This document shows positions 14,679 to 23,227 of a stretch of 40,724 nt of DNA, in pieces; within the stretch, counting starts at the first letter, position 1; each line of letters starts with the position of its first letter. Position numbers and translations under genes: made by a program. The stretch covers positions 1-40,724 of the forward strand of contig QHQO01000161.1 in NCBI GenBank assembly GCA_003221195.1. The letters are read 5' to 3'. The stretch is from Verrucomicrobiota bacterium (GTDB lineage Bacteria > Verrucomicrobiota > Verrucomicrobiia > Chthoniobacterales > UBA10450). The notes below the pieces were generated by a model. The model worked only from the letters and a program-made list of their open reading frames with translations. It had not been told where the DNA came from and made no database searches.

Positions 14679-15089
14679 ATGCCGGGTAAGCTTTTAACTA
14701 ACGCCAATCAACTTAACCCTATGCTTCCTGATTACGTCGACTTCTTAATCAAACGATTTGAGAACCCGGATGAGGTTCGCACTTTTGAGAAAGGACGGTT
14801 CGAACTCATCAAGATCGGCGGAATGACGATCGGCCGGGCGACGTATGAGCCCGGCTGGAAATGGTCGGAGCATATCGCACCCGTTGCCGGGACGTCCCTT
14901 TGCCAGGTGGAGCACATCGGCATGGTGATCTCGGGACAAGCTGCATGCGCGATGGAGGATGGAAGATCTTACGTCATGAAGCCTGGAGACATCTTTTACA
15001 TCGGTCCCGGGCACGATAGTTGGGTGGTGGGCGATCAACCTTATGTTTCGCTTCACTTTCTCGGAGCGGAAAAATACGCGCATGACTAA
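14679..15089 (+). CDS. Cupin-domain protein
   Basis: A 136-residue single-domain cupin, cytosolic (no signal peptide). The barrel core includes YEPGWKWSEHIAPVAGTSLCQVEHIGMVISGQAACAMEDG and a second motif KPGDIFYIGPGHDSWVVGDQPYVSLHF, with histidines able to hold a metal. The first ATG (14679) is used; a second in-frame ATG at 14721 (MLPDYVDFL) may be the true start. It sits directly behind the aldo/keto reductase, so the two may act together, but no substrate is evident. Confidence 0.8.
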   Translation: MPGKLLTNANQLNPMLPDYVDFLIKRFENPDEVRTFEKGRFELIKIGGMTIGRATYEPGWKWSEHIAPVAGTSLCQVEHIGMVISGQAACAMEDGRSYVMKPGDIFYIGPGHDSWVVGDQPYVSLHFLGAEKYAHD

Positions 15090-15126
15090 GAGGACTTCTG
15101 CCGTTTCGAAATCCACTGCACCGCAC

Positions 15127-15146
15127 CATACGTTGGCGAGCGTATG
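15127..15146. terminator. Hairpin between convergent genes
   Basis: CATACG and CGTATG form a 6-bp stem with an 8-nt loop, 5 bp past the stop of the convergent gamma-lyase gene. There is no U-tract, so this is a weak candidate terminator. Confidence 0.25.
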
Positions 15147-15150
15147 CGAG

Positions 15151-16311
15151 CTAAATCGCTTCGAGCGCGCTCTTCAAATCGTCGATTAAATCGCGGACAT
15201 CTTCCACGCCCACCGAAAGCCTGACGAGCGAATCGGTAACGCCCAGTTCTTCGCGCCGCTCCTTCGGGACCGACGCATGCGTCATGAGCGCGGGATGATT
15301 AACGAGGCTTTCTACACCACCCAAACTTTCGGCCAACGCAAAAAGGTGCGTATTTTCTAAAAAGCGCCTGGTGTCCGCGAGATCACCTTTCAAGATGATC
15401 GTTACAATTCCGCCAAAGCCGCGCATTTGCTGACGCGCCAGATCGTGGTGCGGATGGGACTTTAGCCCCGGATAACGGACGGATTTTACCTCTCGCTGTT
15501 CCTCCAACCAGCGCGCAATCTCAAGGGCGTTTGCGCAATGGCGCTCCATTCGGAGCGGCAATGTTTTTAAACTGCGCAGCACAAGAAAACTGTCGAACGT
15601 GCCGGCGATTGCGCCGACTGAGTTTTGCAGGAACGCAATTTGATCGCCGAGTTCCTTGTTGTCGCCGACTACGACGACTCCGCCCACCAGATCGGAATGA
15701 CCGTTCAAATACTTTGTCGCAGAATGCACCACTATGTCGAATCCAGTCTCAATCGGGCGTTGAATCCACGGCGTCGCAAATGTGTTATCGCAAACTGAGA
15801 TGATTTTGTGCTCCCGCGCGATCTTCGCGATTGCTTCAAGATCGATCAGCTTCAGTAGTGGATTGCTCGGCGTTTCGATCCAAACCATGCGCGTATTGGG
15901 TTTGATGGCGCGCTCCAGATCTTTCGCGTCTGTCAGATCAGCGTAAGTAAAATCAAGGTTCGCCGACCGACGCCGCACCTTATCGAACAACCTGAATGTA
16001 CCGCCGTAAAGATCGTCACTTGCAACGATATGCGACCCGCTCTCGAGCAGTTCAAGCACTGTCGCCATCGCGGCGAGGCCAGAGGCAAATGCGAAGCCGC
16101 GCGTACCGCTTTCCAGATCGGCGATGCACTTTTCATAAGCCAGCCGGGTGGGATTGATCGAGCGCGCGTAATCGTAGCCTTTGTGCTTTCCCGGACTTTC
16201 CTGCACGTACGTCGATGTTGCATAAATCGGCGTCATCACCGCACCAGTGGAAGGGTCGGGCGCCTGCCCCGCGTGAATCGCACGGGTGGCGAATTCGAGT
16301 TGCTTTTTCAT
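15151..16311 (-). CDS. Cystathionine gamma-lyase/gamma-synthase family PLP enzyme
   Basis: A 386-residue Cys/Met-metabolism PLP enzyme. PLP-binding Lys200 lies in HSATKYLNGHSD; other family blocks are YDYARSINPTR, FASGLAAMATV, WIETPSNPLLKLIDL and CDNTFATPW. MetB, MetC and CGL cannot be separated by eye. The neighbouring cystathionine beta-synthase, transcribed in the same direction, favours cystathionine gamma-lyase, giving cysteine, 2-oxobutanoate and ammonia. The ATG at 16311 gives a standard N-terminus (FATRAIHAGQAPDPSTGAV). A dispersed repeat fills much of the 191-bp gap to the beta-synthase. Confidence 0.9.
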   Translation of the reverse strand: MKKQLEFATRAIHAGQAPDPSTGAVMTPIYATSTYVQESPGKHKGYDYARSINPTRLAYEKCIADLESGTRGFAFASGLAAMATVLELLESGSHIVASDDLYGGTFRLFDKVRRRSANLDFTYADLTDAKDLERAIKPNTRMVWIETPSNPLLKLIDLEAIAKIAREHKIISVCDNTFATPWIQRPIETGFDIVVHSATKYLNGHSDLVGGVVVVGDNKELGDQIAFLQNSVGAIAGTFDSFLVLRSLKTLPLRMERHCANALEIARWLEEQREVKSVRYPGLKSHPHHDLARQQMRGFGGIVTIILKGDLADTRRFLENTHLFALAESLGGVESLVNHPALMTHASVPKERREELGVTDSLVRLSVGVEDVRDLIDDLKSALEAI

Positions 16312-16366
16312 ATCGGTTTCATCTAACCACGGATGACGCGGATTTCTCGGAGAAAATTTGGCGCGC

Positions 16367-16460
16367 TGTCATTCTGAGCGGAGCGAAGAATCTCTGATCA
16401 GGTGTTCCGATAATCGTGAAGCGTCAAATCCAGAGATGTTTCGCTTCGCTGAACATGACA
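16367..16460. repeat. Dispersed TCATTCTGAGCGAAGCGAAGA-type inverted repeat, copy 3
   Basis: Left arm TGTCATTCTGAGCGGAGCGA continuing AGAATCTCTGATCA; right arm CAGAGATGTTTCGCTTCGCT continuing GAACATGACA. Between the beta-synthase and gamma-lyase genes. Confidence 0.85.
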
Positions 16461-16502
16461 AAAATGGCGGCGGTCATCCGGTTCATCCGCGCAAGCAGCG
16501 AT

Positions 16503-17918
16503 TCACTGCTTCGGCATGTGCAACCGCAAGTATGAGAGCAGATCGGAACGCGTGACCAGCCCGAGGAATTTGTCGTCTTCCATCACAATAGCCACCCGGC
16601 CGCGATCAAATACGTCCAAAAGATCTTTGATAGTCGCTTTGGGCGAGAGTGTTTCGAGCTTGGACGTCATCGCATTTTTGACCGGATCATTAAAGTGCAG
16701 GGGATCGCGGTGTACTTTCACAAGAATATCGGATTCATCGATAATCCCAAGCGCGCGTCCATCTTGATCGACCACGGGAAGCTGCGAGACATCCGCTCCA
16801 CGCATCCGTTTGAACGCGGTCAGCAACGTGTCCGTCGGTCCAATGGAAATTACTTCGCCAGCTTCGTAACGATGCGAGATGAGATCGCTCAAATCGCCAT
16901 GCGGCGGACGATGAATGAAACCTTGCTCCGCCATCCAGAAATCGTCGAACATCTTGGAAAGATATTTGTTCCCGGTATCGACCACAAAGCTGACGACGCG
17001 CTTCGGTTTCGTCTGTTTACGGCAATAACGCAGCGCCCCGGCGACCAGTGTGCCCGTGGAAGATCCACCGAAAATTCCTTCCTTGCGCAACAGTTCGCGC
17101 ACTGTTGCAAAGCTTTCCGCGTCATCAATCTCAAATGCTTCGGTTACGAGCGACATGTCGGCAATCTCAGGAATAAAATCCTCGCCGATGCCTTCGACCG
17201 CCCAACTGCCTGCTTCGAGCAGCTTGCCCGACTTAATGTACTCGAAAAGTATGGAACCCTTCGGGTCGGCCAAAACCATTTCGATGCCGCGCCGCGGTTT
17301 AACGCGATTAAAAAATCGCCCGAGACCAGTCAGCGTCCCACCAGACCCGACGCCTACGACAACCGCATCGACATCGTGCCGCATTTGCTCCCAGATTTCC
17401 GGTCCTGTGGTGCGCTCGTGCGCTAAAGGATTTGCAGGATTCCCGAATTGATTCACATAGAACGCGCCCGGGATTTCCTCGGCAAGTCGCGCAGCCACAT
17501 CCTGGTAATATTCAGGATGGCCGCGCGTCACGTCCGAACGTGTGATCCGCACTTCGGCGCCGAGCGCTTTCACATGCGAGATTTTTTCCTGCGACATTTT
17601 ATCGGGGATTACGAGTAAGACGCGGTAGCCTTTCGCGCCTGCAACCAGCGCAAGACCCAAACCGGTGTTGCCTGCTGTGGCCTCAACAACCGTGCCGCCG
17701 GGCTGCAATTTCCCTTCGTCTTCCGCAGCTTCGATCATCGACAGCGCGATGCGATCCTTGATCGATCCGCCTGGATTTTGATTTTCAAGCTTGAGAAAAA
17801 GCTGACATGGACCCGTGTCGAGCTGCGTGACTTCTACCAACGGTGTGTCGCCAATCAGCGACAGAATTTGCGGCGGACGTTTTGAATTGATGTGGGGAAC
17901 GGTGGGAGTTTCGAGCAT
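16503..17918 (-). CDS. cbs: Cystathionine beta-synthase with C-terminal CBS pair
   Basis: A 471-residue PLP enzyme that joins homocysteine and serine to cystathionine. The catalytic domain starts at about residue 17 (ILSLIGDTPLVEV), with PLP Lys54 in NPGGSIKDR, the EATAGNTGLGLA loop and VGVGSGGTLTG. A pair of CBS domains (about 340-465) makes up the C-terminus and probably senses an adenosyl ligand, as S-adenosylmethionine does in the animal enzyme. There is no N-terminal heme-binding extension. The ATG at 17918 has AAGGA upstream. The thioredoxin-like gene ends 9 bp before it, suggesting an operon, with the gamma-lyase downstream. Confidence 0.94.
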   Translation of the reverse strand: MLETPTVPHINSKRPPQILSLIGDTPLVEVTQLDTGPCQLFLKLENQNPGGSIKDRIALSMIEAAEDEGKLQPGGTVVEATAGNTGLGLALVAGAKGYRVLLVIPDKMSQEKISHVKALGAEVRITRSDVTRGHPEYYQDVAARLAEEIPGAFYVNQFGNPANPLAHERTTGPEIWEQMRHDVDAVVVGVGSGGTLTGLGRFFNRVKPRRGIEMVLADPKGSILFEYIKSGKLLEAGSWAVEGIGEDFIPEIADMSLVTEAFEIDDAESFATVRELLRKEGIFGGSSTGTLVAGALRYCRKQTKPKRVVSFVVDTGNKYLSKMFDDFWMAEQGFIHRPPHGDLSDLISHRYEAGEVISIGPTDTLLTAFKRMRGADVSQLPVVDQDGRALGIIDESDILVKVHRDPLHFNDPVKNAMTSKLETLSPKATIKDLLDVFDRGRVAIVMEDDKFLGLVTRSDLLSYLRLHMPKQ

Positions 17919-17927
17919 TGCGAATCC

Positions 17928-18443
17928 TTAGGGGGAGCCTATTGCCGGTTCGCCTTTATGCGACCATTCCGATTTGCTGTCTTCGAGAAACTGCTGGAGC
18001 ACAGGGAAACGGACCTCGCCGTAGTTCAATGCGTAGCGGAGATCGCCGCCTTTGTAAATCCAAGTCGTAGGAATCCACGAAAGCGGCATCCCGGCGAATT
18101 GCTTGATTTTGCCGTCACCCTTGCGCGGCCCCGGATCAGCCAGGATCGTGACGTTCGGTTGGTCCGTAATTTGGAATTTCTGCAAGATCGCATGGCCGTC
18201 CTCGCCATCGTTCCAAATAGATACGAAATAGAATTTCACCTGCGGATTCTCTTTGGCCATTTTGAGCCAGCCGCCGCTCTTCAATTCTGCCTGGCAATTG
18301 GAGCACCAAGGCGCCCAAAGATGCACGACGCTGAGATCGGGTGATTTGATCGCTTCGAGAATTTTTTGCTCGGCGGGGGACGCAGCGCGGAGTGATGTGG
18401 CTGTGAGAAGCGTGGCGAAGATCAACAATCGGAACAGCAACAT
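17928..18443 (-). CDS. Secreted thioredoxin-like protein (TlpA/ResA type)
   Basis: A 171-residue protein with a signal peptide (MLLFRLLIFATLLTATSLRA) and a thioredoxin fold. The redox motif is WAPWCSNC, the strand VVHLWAPW precedes it, and WIPTTWIY provides the Pro-Thr cis-proline segment. I start at the ATG at 18443 because it begins the signal peptide; 11 more upstream codons are possible. It probably acts as a periplasmic thiol-disulfide protein. Its stop lies 9 bp from the start of the cystathionine beta-synthase, so the two are likely cotranscribed and linked through thiol metabolism. Confidence 0.87.
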   Translation of the reverse strand: MLLFRLLIFATLLTATSLRAASPAEQKILEAIKSPDLSVVHLWAPWCSNCQAELKSGGWLKMAKENPQVKFYFVSIWNDGEDGHAILQKFQITDQPNVTILADPGPRKGDGKIKQFAGMPLSWIPTTWIYKGGDLRYALNYGEVRFPVLQQFLEDSKSEWSHKGEPAIGSP

Positions 18444-18506
18444 ATCGATGTTGAAAGATAGAGGGGAAACGCCCAACGCTCAACGTCCAACGCCAACATT
18501 CAATGT

Positions 18507-18615
18507 GGGTCATTCGGGCGGAGCGAGGAACCCCACATTCGAAGCCAGGGTCACGCGAACTATTCTGGGTGAAGCAGCAGTGATTGGGTGAGTCCTTTGC
18601 TTCGCTTAGGACGAC
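18507..18615. repeat. Dispersed inverted repeat, divergent copy 4
   Basis: Left arm GGGTCATTCGGGCGGAGCGA then GGAACCCCACATTCG; right arm GGGTGAGTCCTTTGCTTCGC then TTAGGACGACG. It shows the same layout as the TCATTCTGAGCGAAGCGAAGA family but with a different core. A heptamer run (CAACGCTCAACGTCCAACG, about 18473-18502) precedes it. Confidence 0.6.
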
Positions 18616-18639
18616 GCCTGCGGTATCCTCGGCTGTCAT

Positions 18640-18668
18640 TTGACCTGCGCGCGGAAAATGCATACTAT
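18640..18668 (+). promoter_or_regulatory. Sigma-70-type promoter of rpsA
   Basis: TTGACC (18640-18645) and TACTAT (18663-18668) are separated by exactly 17 bp. The predicted start near 18675 leaves a leader of about 90 nt before the rpsA ATG at 18765. Confidence 0.75.
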
Positions 18669-18706
18669 GGCGTCCCGCTTCCGCGGCCCAGCTTCGCGGA
18701 AATCTT

Positions 18707-18751
18707 CCCCGAAGAAGTTCGGGGCTATCCCGAAAATTTCGGGAAAGGAGG
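18707..18751 (+). promoter_or_regulatory. Tandem hairpins and ribosome site in the rpsA leader
   Basis: CCCCGAA-GAAG-TTCGGGG (18707-18724) and CCCGAA-AAT-TTCGGG (18729-18743) are two adjacent stem-loops, followed at once by GGAGG (18747-18751). The ribosome site is 13 nt from the ATG, longer than usual. In E. coli the rpsA leader also folds into hairpins needed for efficient initiation and autoregulation by S1; whether this leader works likewise is inference. Confidence 0.5.
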
Positions 18752-18764
18752 CTCATTTAATTTT

Positions 18765-20504
18765 ATGATTCACATGCAGGATGTAATGGCCAAGCCGATG
18801 CCGGACTTCCGGGAGGGAAGCATCGTCAAGGGACGCATTTTGGAAATTCGCCCGCGCGAAGTGTTGGTGGATGTCGGATACAAATCCGAGGGCGTCATTC
18901 CGTTGGCAGAATTTGATGATGTTGATTCCCTCGAGGTCGGCGACGAGGTGGAGGTGCTTCTGGAGCGGCTGGAAAACGAAGAAGGTATGGTTGTTCTCTC
19001 GAAGGAGAAAGCCGCCTACCGCCAAAATTGGAACAAGATCGTGGGTGTGTTCCAAGGTGACGGCCTCATCAAAGGCAAGGTGAAATCGGTAGTGAAAGGC
19101 GGCCTGATGGTGAACATCGGCGTTGAGGCATTTTTGCCGGCATCGCAAATCGACGTCGTTCCACCAAAGGATTTGCAGCAATTCGTTGGCAACACGTACG
19201 ATTTCAAAATCGTTAAGCTCAATGACGATCGCAAGAACGTCGTGCTGAGCAGGCGCGAAGTAATCGAGAAGGAGCGAAGCGAAAAACGCCTGAAATTCAT
19301 GGAAGGCGTTAACGTGGGCGACCGCGTAACCGGCACGGTGAAAAACATCACTGACTTCGGAGCATTCATCGATCTCGATGGGATGGATGGGTTGTTGCAC
19401 GTCACCGACATGACCTGGGGTCGGCTGGGGCATCCGAACGAGTTATTGAAGGTCGGGCAGCAGTTGGAAGTAGTCGTGCTGGACATCAACAAGGAAAAAG
19501 AGCGCGTGTCGCTGGGGCTTAAACAAACTCAGAAGAATCCGTGGGACCAGATCGAGGAACGTTTCCCGGCAGGCCAGCGCATCAAGGGCAAGATCACCAA
19601 TCTTGTTCCCTACGGCGCGTTTGTTGAGATCGAAGAGGGCGTGGAAGGACTAATCCATGTCTCCGAGCTTTCGTGGACGAAGCGCATCATGCGTCCATCT
19701 GACATCCTCAGTGTTGGCCAGGAAGTCGAAGCTGTCGTGCTCGGCGTGAACAAAGAAGAACAGAAAATTTCATTGGGTCTTCGCCAGCTCGAGCAGAACC
19801 CTTGGGATGAAATCGAAAAGAAATTCACCATCGGCAGTCAGGTGAAAGGCAAGATTCGCAACATGACCGCGTATGGCGCGTTCGTGGAGCTAGAGGAAGG
19901 CATCGATGGAATGATTCACGTCTCAGATTTGAGTTGGACCCGCAAGATCAATCACCCCAGCGAAGTCTTTAAGAAAGGCGACGAAGTCGAAGCCGTTGTC
20001 ATCGACATCGACAAGGTAAACCAACGGATCAGCCTTGGAATCAAACAACTTACCGACGATCCCTGGAAAACAATCGATGAGAAATACAAGATCGGCGACC
20101 TTGTCAAAGGCAAGGTAACGAAGCTTGCCAGCTTTGGCGCCTTTGTGCAGCTGCAAGACGATATCGATGGCCTCGTGCACATCTCGCAATTGAGCGAAGA
20201 TCACGTCGCGAAGGTAAAAGATGTGCTCAAAGTCGGTCAGGAAGTCGAAGCTCGTGTCATAAAAGTGGACAAAGTTGAGCGCCGCATTGGATTGTCGATC
20301 AAGGCCGCGAATTACACCGAGGAACAACTGCGCAAGGAAGCGGAAGCTCTCGACATCCTCCGCCCAGGCGAAGACATGGTCGGCCTTGAGAAAGCATTCG
20401 CCGCAGCCGAACAGGAAGAATATCGCCCCGGCGAATCTAAGAAGGCAGAAAACGAATCAACCGAGCCTAAGCGCGAGTCGAAGAAAGACTCGAAAAAGAA
20501 ATAG
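18765..20504 (+). CDS. rpsA: 30S ribosomal protein S1
   Basis: A 579-residue protein with six S1 (OB-fold) repeats in tandem. The first two are divergent (DFREGSIVKGRILEI, GLIKGKVKSVVKGGL) and bind the ribosome in the family; the four later repeats (each with the VxGxVxxxxxFGAFV/ YGAFVE pattern and GLIHVSELSW-like ends) bind mRNA. A charged tail rich in Lys and Glu closes the protein. The ATG at 18765 is chosen because the promoter, leader and GGAGG lie between it and the longer open frame; the 59 extra upstream codons would be read from the promoter region. S1 unwinds and docks mRNA leaders on the 30S subunit. Confidence 0.97.
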   Translation: MIHMQDVMAKPMPDFREGSIVKGRILEIRPREVLVDVGYKSEGVIPLAEFDDVDSLEVGDEVEVLLERLENEEGMVVLSKEKAAYRQNWNKIVGVFQGDGLIKGKVKSVVKGGLMVNIGVEAFLPASQIDVVPPKDLQQFVGNTYDFKIVKLNDDRKNVVLSRREVIEKERSEKRLKFMEGVNVGDRVTGTVKNITDFGAFIDLDGMDGLLHVTDMTWGRLGHPNELLKVGQQLEVVVLDINKEKERVSLGLKQTQKNPWDQIEERFPAGQRIKGKITNLVPYGAFVEIEEGVEGLIHVSELSWTKRIMRPSDILSVGQEVEAVVLGVNKEEQKISLGLRQLEQNPWDEIEKKFTIGSQVKGKIRNMTAYGAFVELEEGIDGMIHVSDLSWTRKINHPSEVFKKGDEVEAVVIDIDKVNQRISLGIKQLTDDPWKTIDEKYKIGDLVKGKVTKLASFGAFVQLQDDIDGLVHISQLSEDHVAKVKDVLKVGQEVEARVIKVDKVERRIGLSIKAANYTEEQLRKEAEALDILRPGEDMVGLEKAFAAAEQEEYRPGESKKAENESTEPKRESKKDSKKK

Positions 20505-20543
20505 GTGGCTGCCGCAATCGGGTGTGCGCGGACTGAATCGAGT

Positions 20544-20580
20544 TGATCGGCACGTTAGGCTTTTCAAATTACGCCGATCA
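20544..20580 (+). terminator. Possible terminator after rpsA
   Basis: TGATCGGC (20544-20551) and GCCGATCA (20573-20580) form a perfect 8-bp stem with a 21-nt loop, 40 bp after the rpsA stop. No U-tract follows, so termination is uncertain. Confidence 0.3.
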
Positions 20581-20657
20581 CGCCTGAGCGAGACGCGACC
20601 GGGCATGAGTTTTCATGCTAGCCCATGTCGAAATGAAGGTCGCGGAAATCCCCGACA

Positions 20658-22682
20658 ATGCGGGTCAGATACTCCTCTAAGCTTTGGTACGGTCTCGTTG
20701 CCTACTTGGCTTCGGTAGGCGGTACCGTCCTGCTGGCGAGTGAGCTTGATCGGCCTTGGGCGGTGCTGCTGCTCATCAGCGCAGCAGTGCTGGCGGTGAT
20801 CGTCTGGGGGCGACAAGAATGGATACCGGCGTTTCCGCGCTATCCTGTCACTCGCGTAACCTTCTTTAAGCGCAGCAGCTTTATCCATTGGTTCGTGTTG
20901 CTAAGTGCGTTCCTGGTCGCGCTGGCAGGCGACCTTCGTTACCTCGCCGTTCCGAAGGAAACTTTTGGGCTAGCCGGTCTTCTATGGCTCGCGAGCATCG
21001 GCTTTTTGCTGTGGTCTAGTTTTGTTTGGTCGCAATCAACCCCGGATTATACCCATGAGCTACACCTCCCAAGATGGACTGCTTGGGAGATGGTGATATT
21101 CGCTAGCTTACTGCTGGTGGCGTTGCTTGCCCGAATTTGGAATCTGACTGGCTTTCCTGACAATATTTACCCGGACGAGGTCATGACCGGCACCGTCGCC
21201 ACTCAGTCTTACATAAATCCGACCGGTCGCAGTCCGTCGGTTTTCAGCACAGCGTGGAGCGGGATAGATTTACCTGCTCTGTGGTTCTGGATAGTTGGAT
21301 GGTTTGTTAAGGTCGGTGGTAGCTCACTTGCGATGCTAAGGCTTCCTGCGGCTTTATTCGGCGCCGCTACAGCGGTCCCGTTGTATGGACTAATACGCGG
21401 CACATGGGGTAGATACGCCGCAATAAGCGGGACAGCGATCCTGGCCTTCAGCGCGTCTAATATCCACTTCAGCCGGCTCGCACTTAATAACATAACAACT
21501 CAGTTCTTCTGGACAGTCTGCTTCTTTTTTTTGTTGCGTGGCCTGCGATCACGCCGGCCGTTTGATTGGATATTCGCGGGCTTGTCGGCCGGGCTAAGTG
21601 AGTACTTCTACTATGGTACCCGGCTCTTGCCATTTATCCTGATTCTGTACTTCTGTTACATACTGATTTTTCACTGGAAGCAGGGGCGTGATTACCTGAT
21701 GAATTTCGGACTGCTCGCCGCTGGCTACTTGATAGGGTTTGGCCCGCTCCTAGTGCAGTTTATACGGCACCCCCATCTTTATTTCGGCCGGGGAGCAAGC
21801 CTAATGATATGGTCTCCTCACGTTACAGCCAGTTTTCAGGATTTGCAGAACGCTTGGAAAACGGTTTGGCCTGTAATCCGCGAGAATTTTCTTGGCATGA
21901 GCACTCATAATTCACAGGACATTATTTACTATGCGCCGCTGCTCCTGCCTGCTGAAGCCGCAATACTTGTATTAGGGGTTGCTTTGCTCGTATGGCGCTG
22001 GCGTCACCCAGCCGCTTTTCTTATGCTGATTTCGGGACTCGGTGTCTTATTCGTCGGCGGCACGCTCGTCGCCTATTCCAACAGTGTTCCGCCTCTAATT
22101 AACCACTGGACTCCAGCTTTCCCGGCTTTTTATGTTGCGCTAGCCGTACCTATAGGAGCGTGGGCGACATCTGCGAAGGTAGAATTGCCGACAAAGGTGC
22201 GTTGGGTGGTGCCTGCGACTCTTACTGTCGGTTTATCACTGCTCGGATGGGCCAACCTGAATTTCTACTTTCATGACTATTACGCCGATCCCGCGAGTCT
22301 AAGGAGCGGCTCGTACATATCCGCCCAGCAGAACTACGAAGTTCAAACCGCCCAGAGTCGATATCGGTCTTCACTCGGTCCTGGATACCATGTGTTTACC
22401 ATCGGCAAAGGCTCGCCAGCATATGATGCCACGACGATGCGATATCTGGTGGCGAAGCAGCAGTGGACAATGTTAAACAACCCTCCCGCTGAGTTGCCCT
22501 CGATCGCCGTTGAGAAGAACGGGCTGGCGTTCCTATTCTTTGCAGGAAACGAACAGTACCGGGAACTGGTCCATAAGCTATATCCAGGCGGCGCGGATGG
22601 CGAAGTGACGACAAAGAGCGGCAAGCACCTGTTCTACACGTACGTTATTACTCCGGCACAAGCGGAAGCGATCCACAAGTGA
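20658..22682 (+). CDS. GT39/PMT-like polytopic membrane glycosyltransferase
   Basis: A 674-residue protein with about twelve membrane segments. After the third or fourth segment comes an acidic loop, GFPDNIYPDEVMTG (residues 165-178), matching the Asp-Glu motif of the dolichyl-phosphate-mannose / ArnT superfamily. Those enzymes move a sugar from a polyprenyl-phosphate carrier to protein or lipid A on the outer face of the inner membrane. A soluble C-terminal domain (about 535-674) follows. No sugar-carrier gene is adjacent, so donor and acceptor are unknown. Codons such as CTA, ATA and TTA appear more often than in neighbouring genes, a possible sign of a different origin. Confidence 0.8.
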   Translation: MRVRYSSKLWYGLVAYLASVGGTVLLASELDRPWAVLLLISAAVLAVIVWGRQEWIPAFPRYPVTRVTFFKRSSFIHWFVLLSAFLVALAGDLRYLAVPKETFGLAGLLWLASIGFLLWSSFVWSQSTPDYTHELHLPRWTAWEMVIFASLLLVALLARIWNLTGFPDNIYPDEVMTGTVATQSYINPTGRSPSVFSTAWSGIDLPALWFWIVGWFVKVGGSSLAMLRLPAALFGAATAVPLYGLIRGTWGRYAAISGTAILAFSASNIHFSRLALNNITTQFFWTVCFFFLLRGLRSRRPFDWIFAGLSAGLSEYFYYGTRLLPFILILYFCYILIFHWKQGRDYLMNFGLLAAGYLIGFGPLLVQFIRHPHLYFGRGASLMIWSPHVTASFQDLQNAWKTVWPVIRENFLGMSTHNSQDIIYYAPLLLPAEAAILVLGVALLVWRWRHPAAFLMLISGLGVLFVGGTLVAYSNSVPPLINHWTPAFPAFYVALAVPIGAWATSAKVELPTKVRWVVPATLTVGLSLLGWANLNFYFHDYYADPASLRSGSYISAQQNYEVQTAQSRYRSSLGPGYHVFTIGKGSPAYDATTMRYLVAKQQWTMLNNPPAELPSIAVEKNGLAFLFFAGNEQYRELVHKLYPGGADGEVTTKSGKHLFYTYVITPAQAEAIHK

Positions 22683-22854
22683 TTTTCCGTGCTATCTTGA
22701 ATGTTCTAGCTAGCGGCCTGCGGCGGTTGCATGTGGCCCGCGCTTTCATGCGAAGAGATGGTCGCAAATCCATGGCGACAGCGGTTCTGGCGCGCTGTTG
22801 AATCCGCTGCAAACTCGACAAGCCAATCTCAAATGAGTAACAAATCGGCAGGTC

Positions 22855-23190
22855 ATGCCATTTGATCCTTCTCAGTCCAAACCGCGATTATGGATAATCG
22901 CGATCGCTTTGTCATTCGCGATGGCTGGCTGCGGAAACTCCACCATCGTAGGCAAATGGCGCTTGATGGGAGGATCAAATGCAATCCTGTGGGAATTTTC
23001 GGCAAATGGTGCCGTCCTTATCGGGGACGTGCGCGGCCGGTACAAATTCGGTGACCAGGACCGAATCAAAATCGAGACGCCATTCGCAACGACAGTTTAC
23101 CAGATAACAATTTCCGGCGAGCGGATGACGCTGCAAGAACCCGGCGGCTCCAAGCTCGAGTTTACGAGGATAGGAGAAACGCAGCGCTGA
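22855..23190 (+). CDS. Small lipoprotein
   Basis: A 111-residue protein with a lipoprotein signal: hydrophobic residues 12-22 and a lipobox AMAGC with Cys26. The mature part is short and rich in beta strands (GKWRLMGGSNAILWEFSANGAVLIGDVRGRYKF), a lipocalin-like pattern also seen in small lipoproteins of unknown function. The ATG at 22855 gives a proper signal peptide. The 172 bp before it hold no recognisable feature. I assign no function. Confidence 0.7.
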   Translation: MPFDPSQSKPRLWIIAIALSFAMAGCGNSTIVGKWRLMGGSNAILWEFSANGAVLIGDVRGRYKFGDQDRIKIETPFATTVYQITISGERMTLQEPGGSKLEFTRIGETQR

Positions 23191-23227
23191 CTTGTGTTTC
23201 GGTAAAGCCTAGCGATTTCATCATTGG

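Noticed and set aside
18588-18764. 59-codon upstream extension of rpsA
   Set aside because: A promoter with 17-bp spacing, two hairpins and a GGAGG lie inside it, and S1 proteins begin near the ATG at 18765.
18753-19433. Open frame of 226 codons on the minus strand opposite rpsA
   Set aside because: It mirrors the codon periodicity of rpsA; no recognisable protein family.
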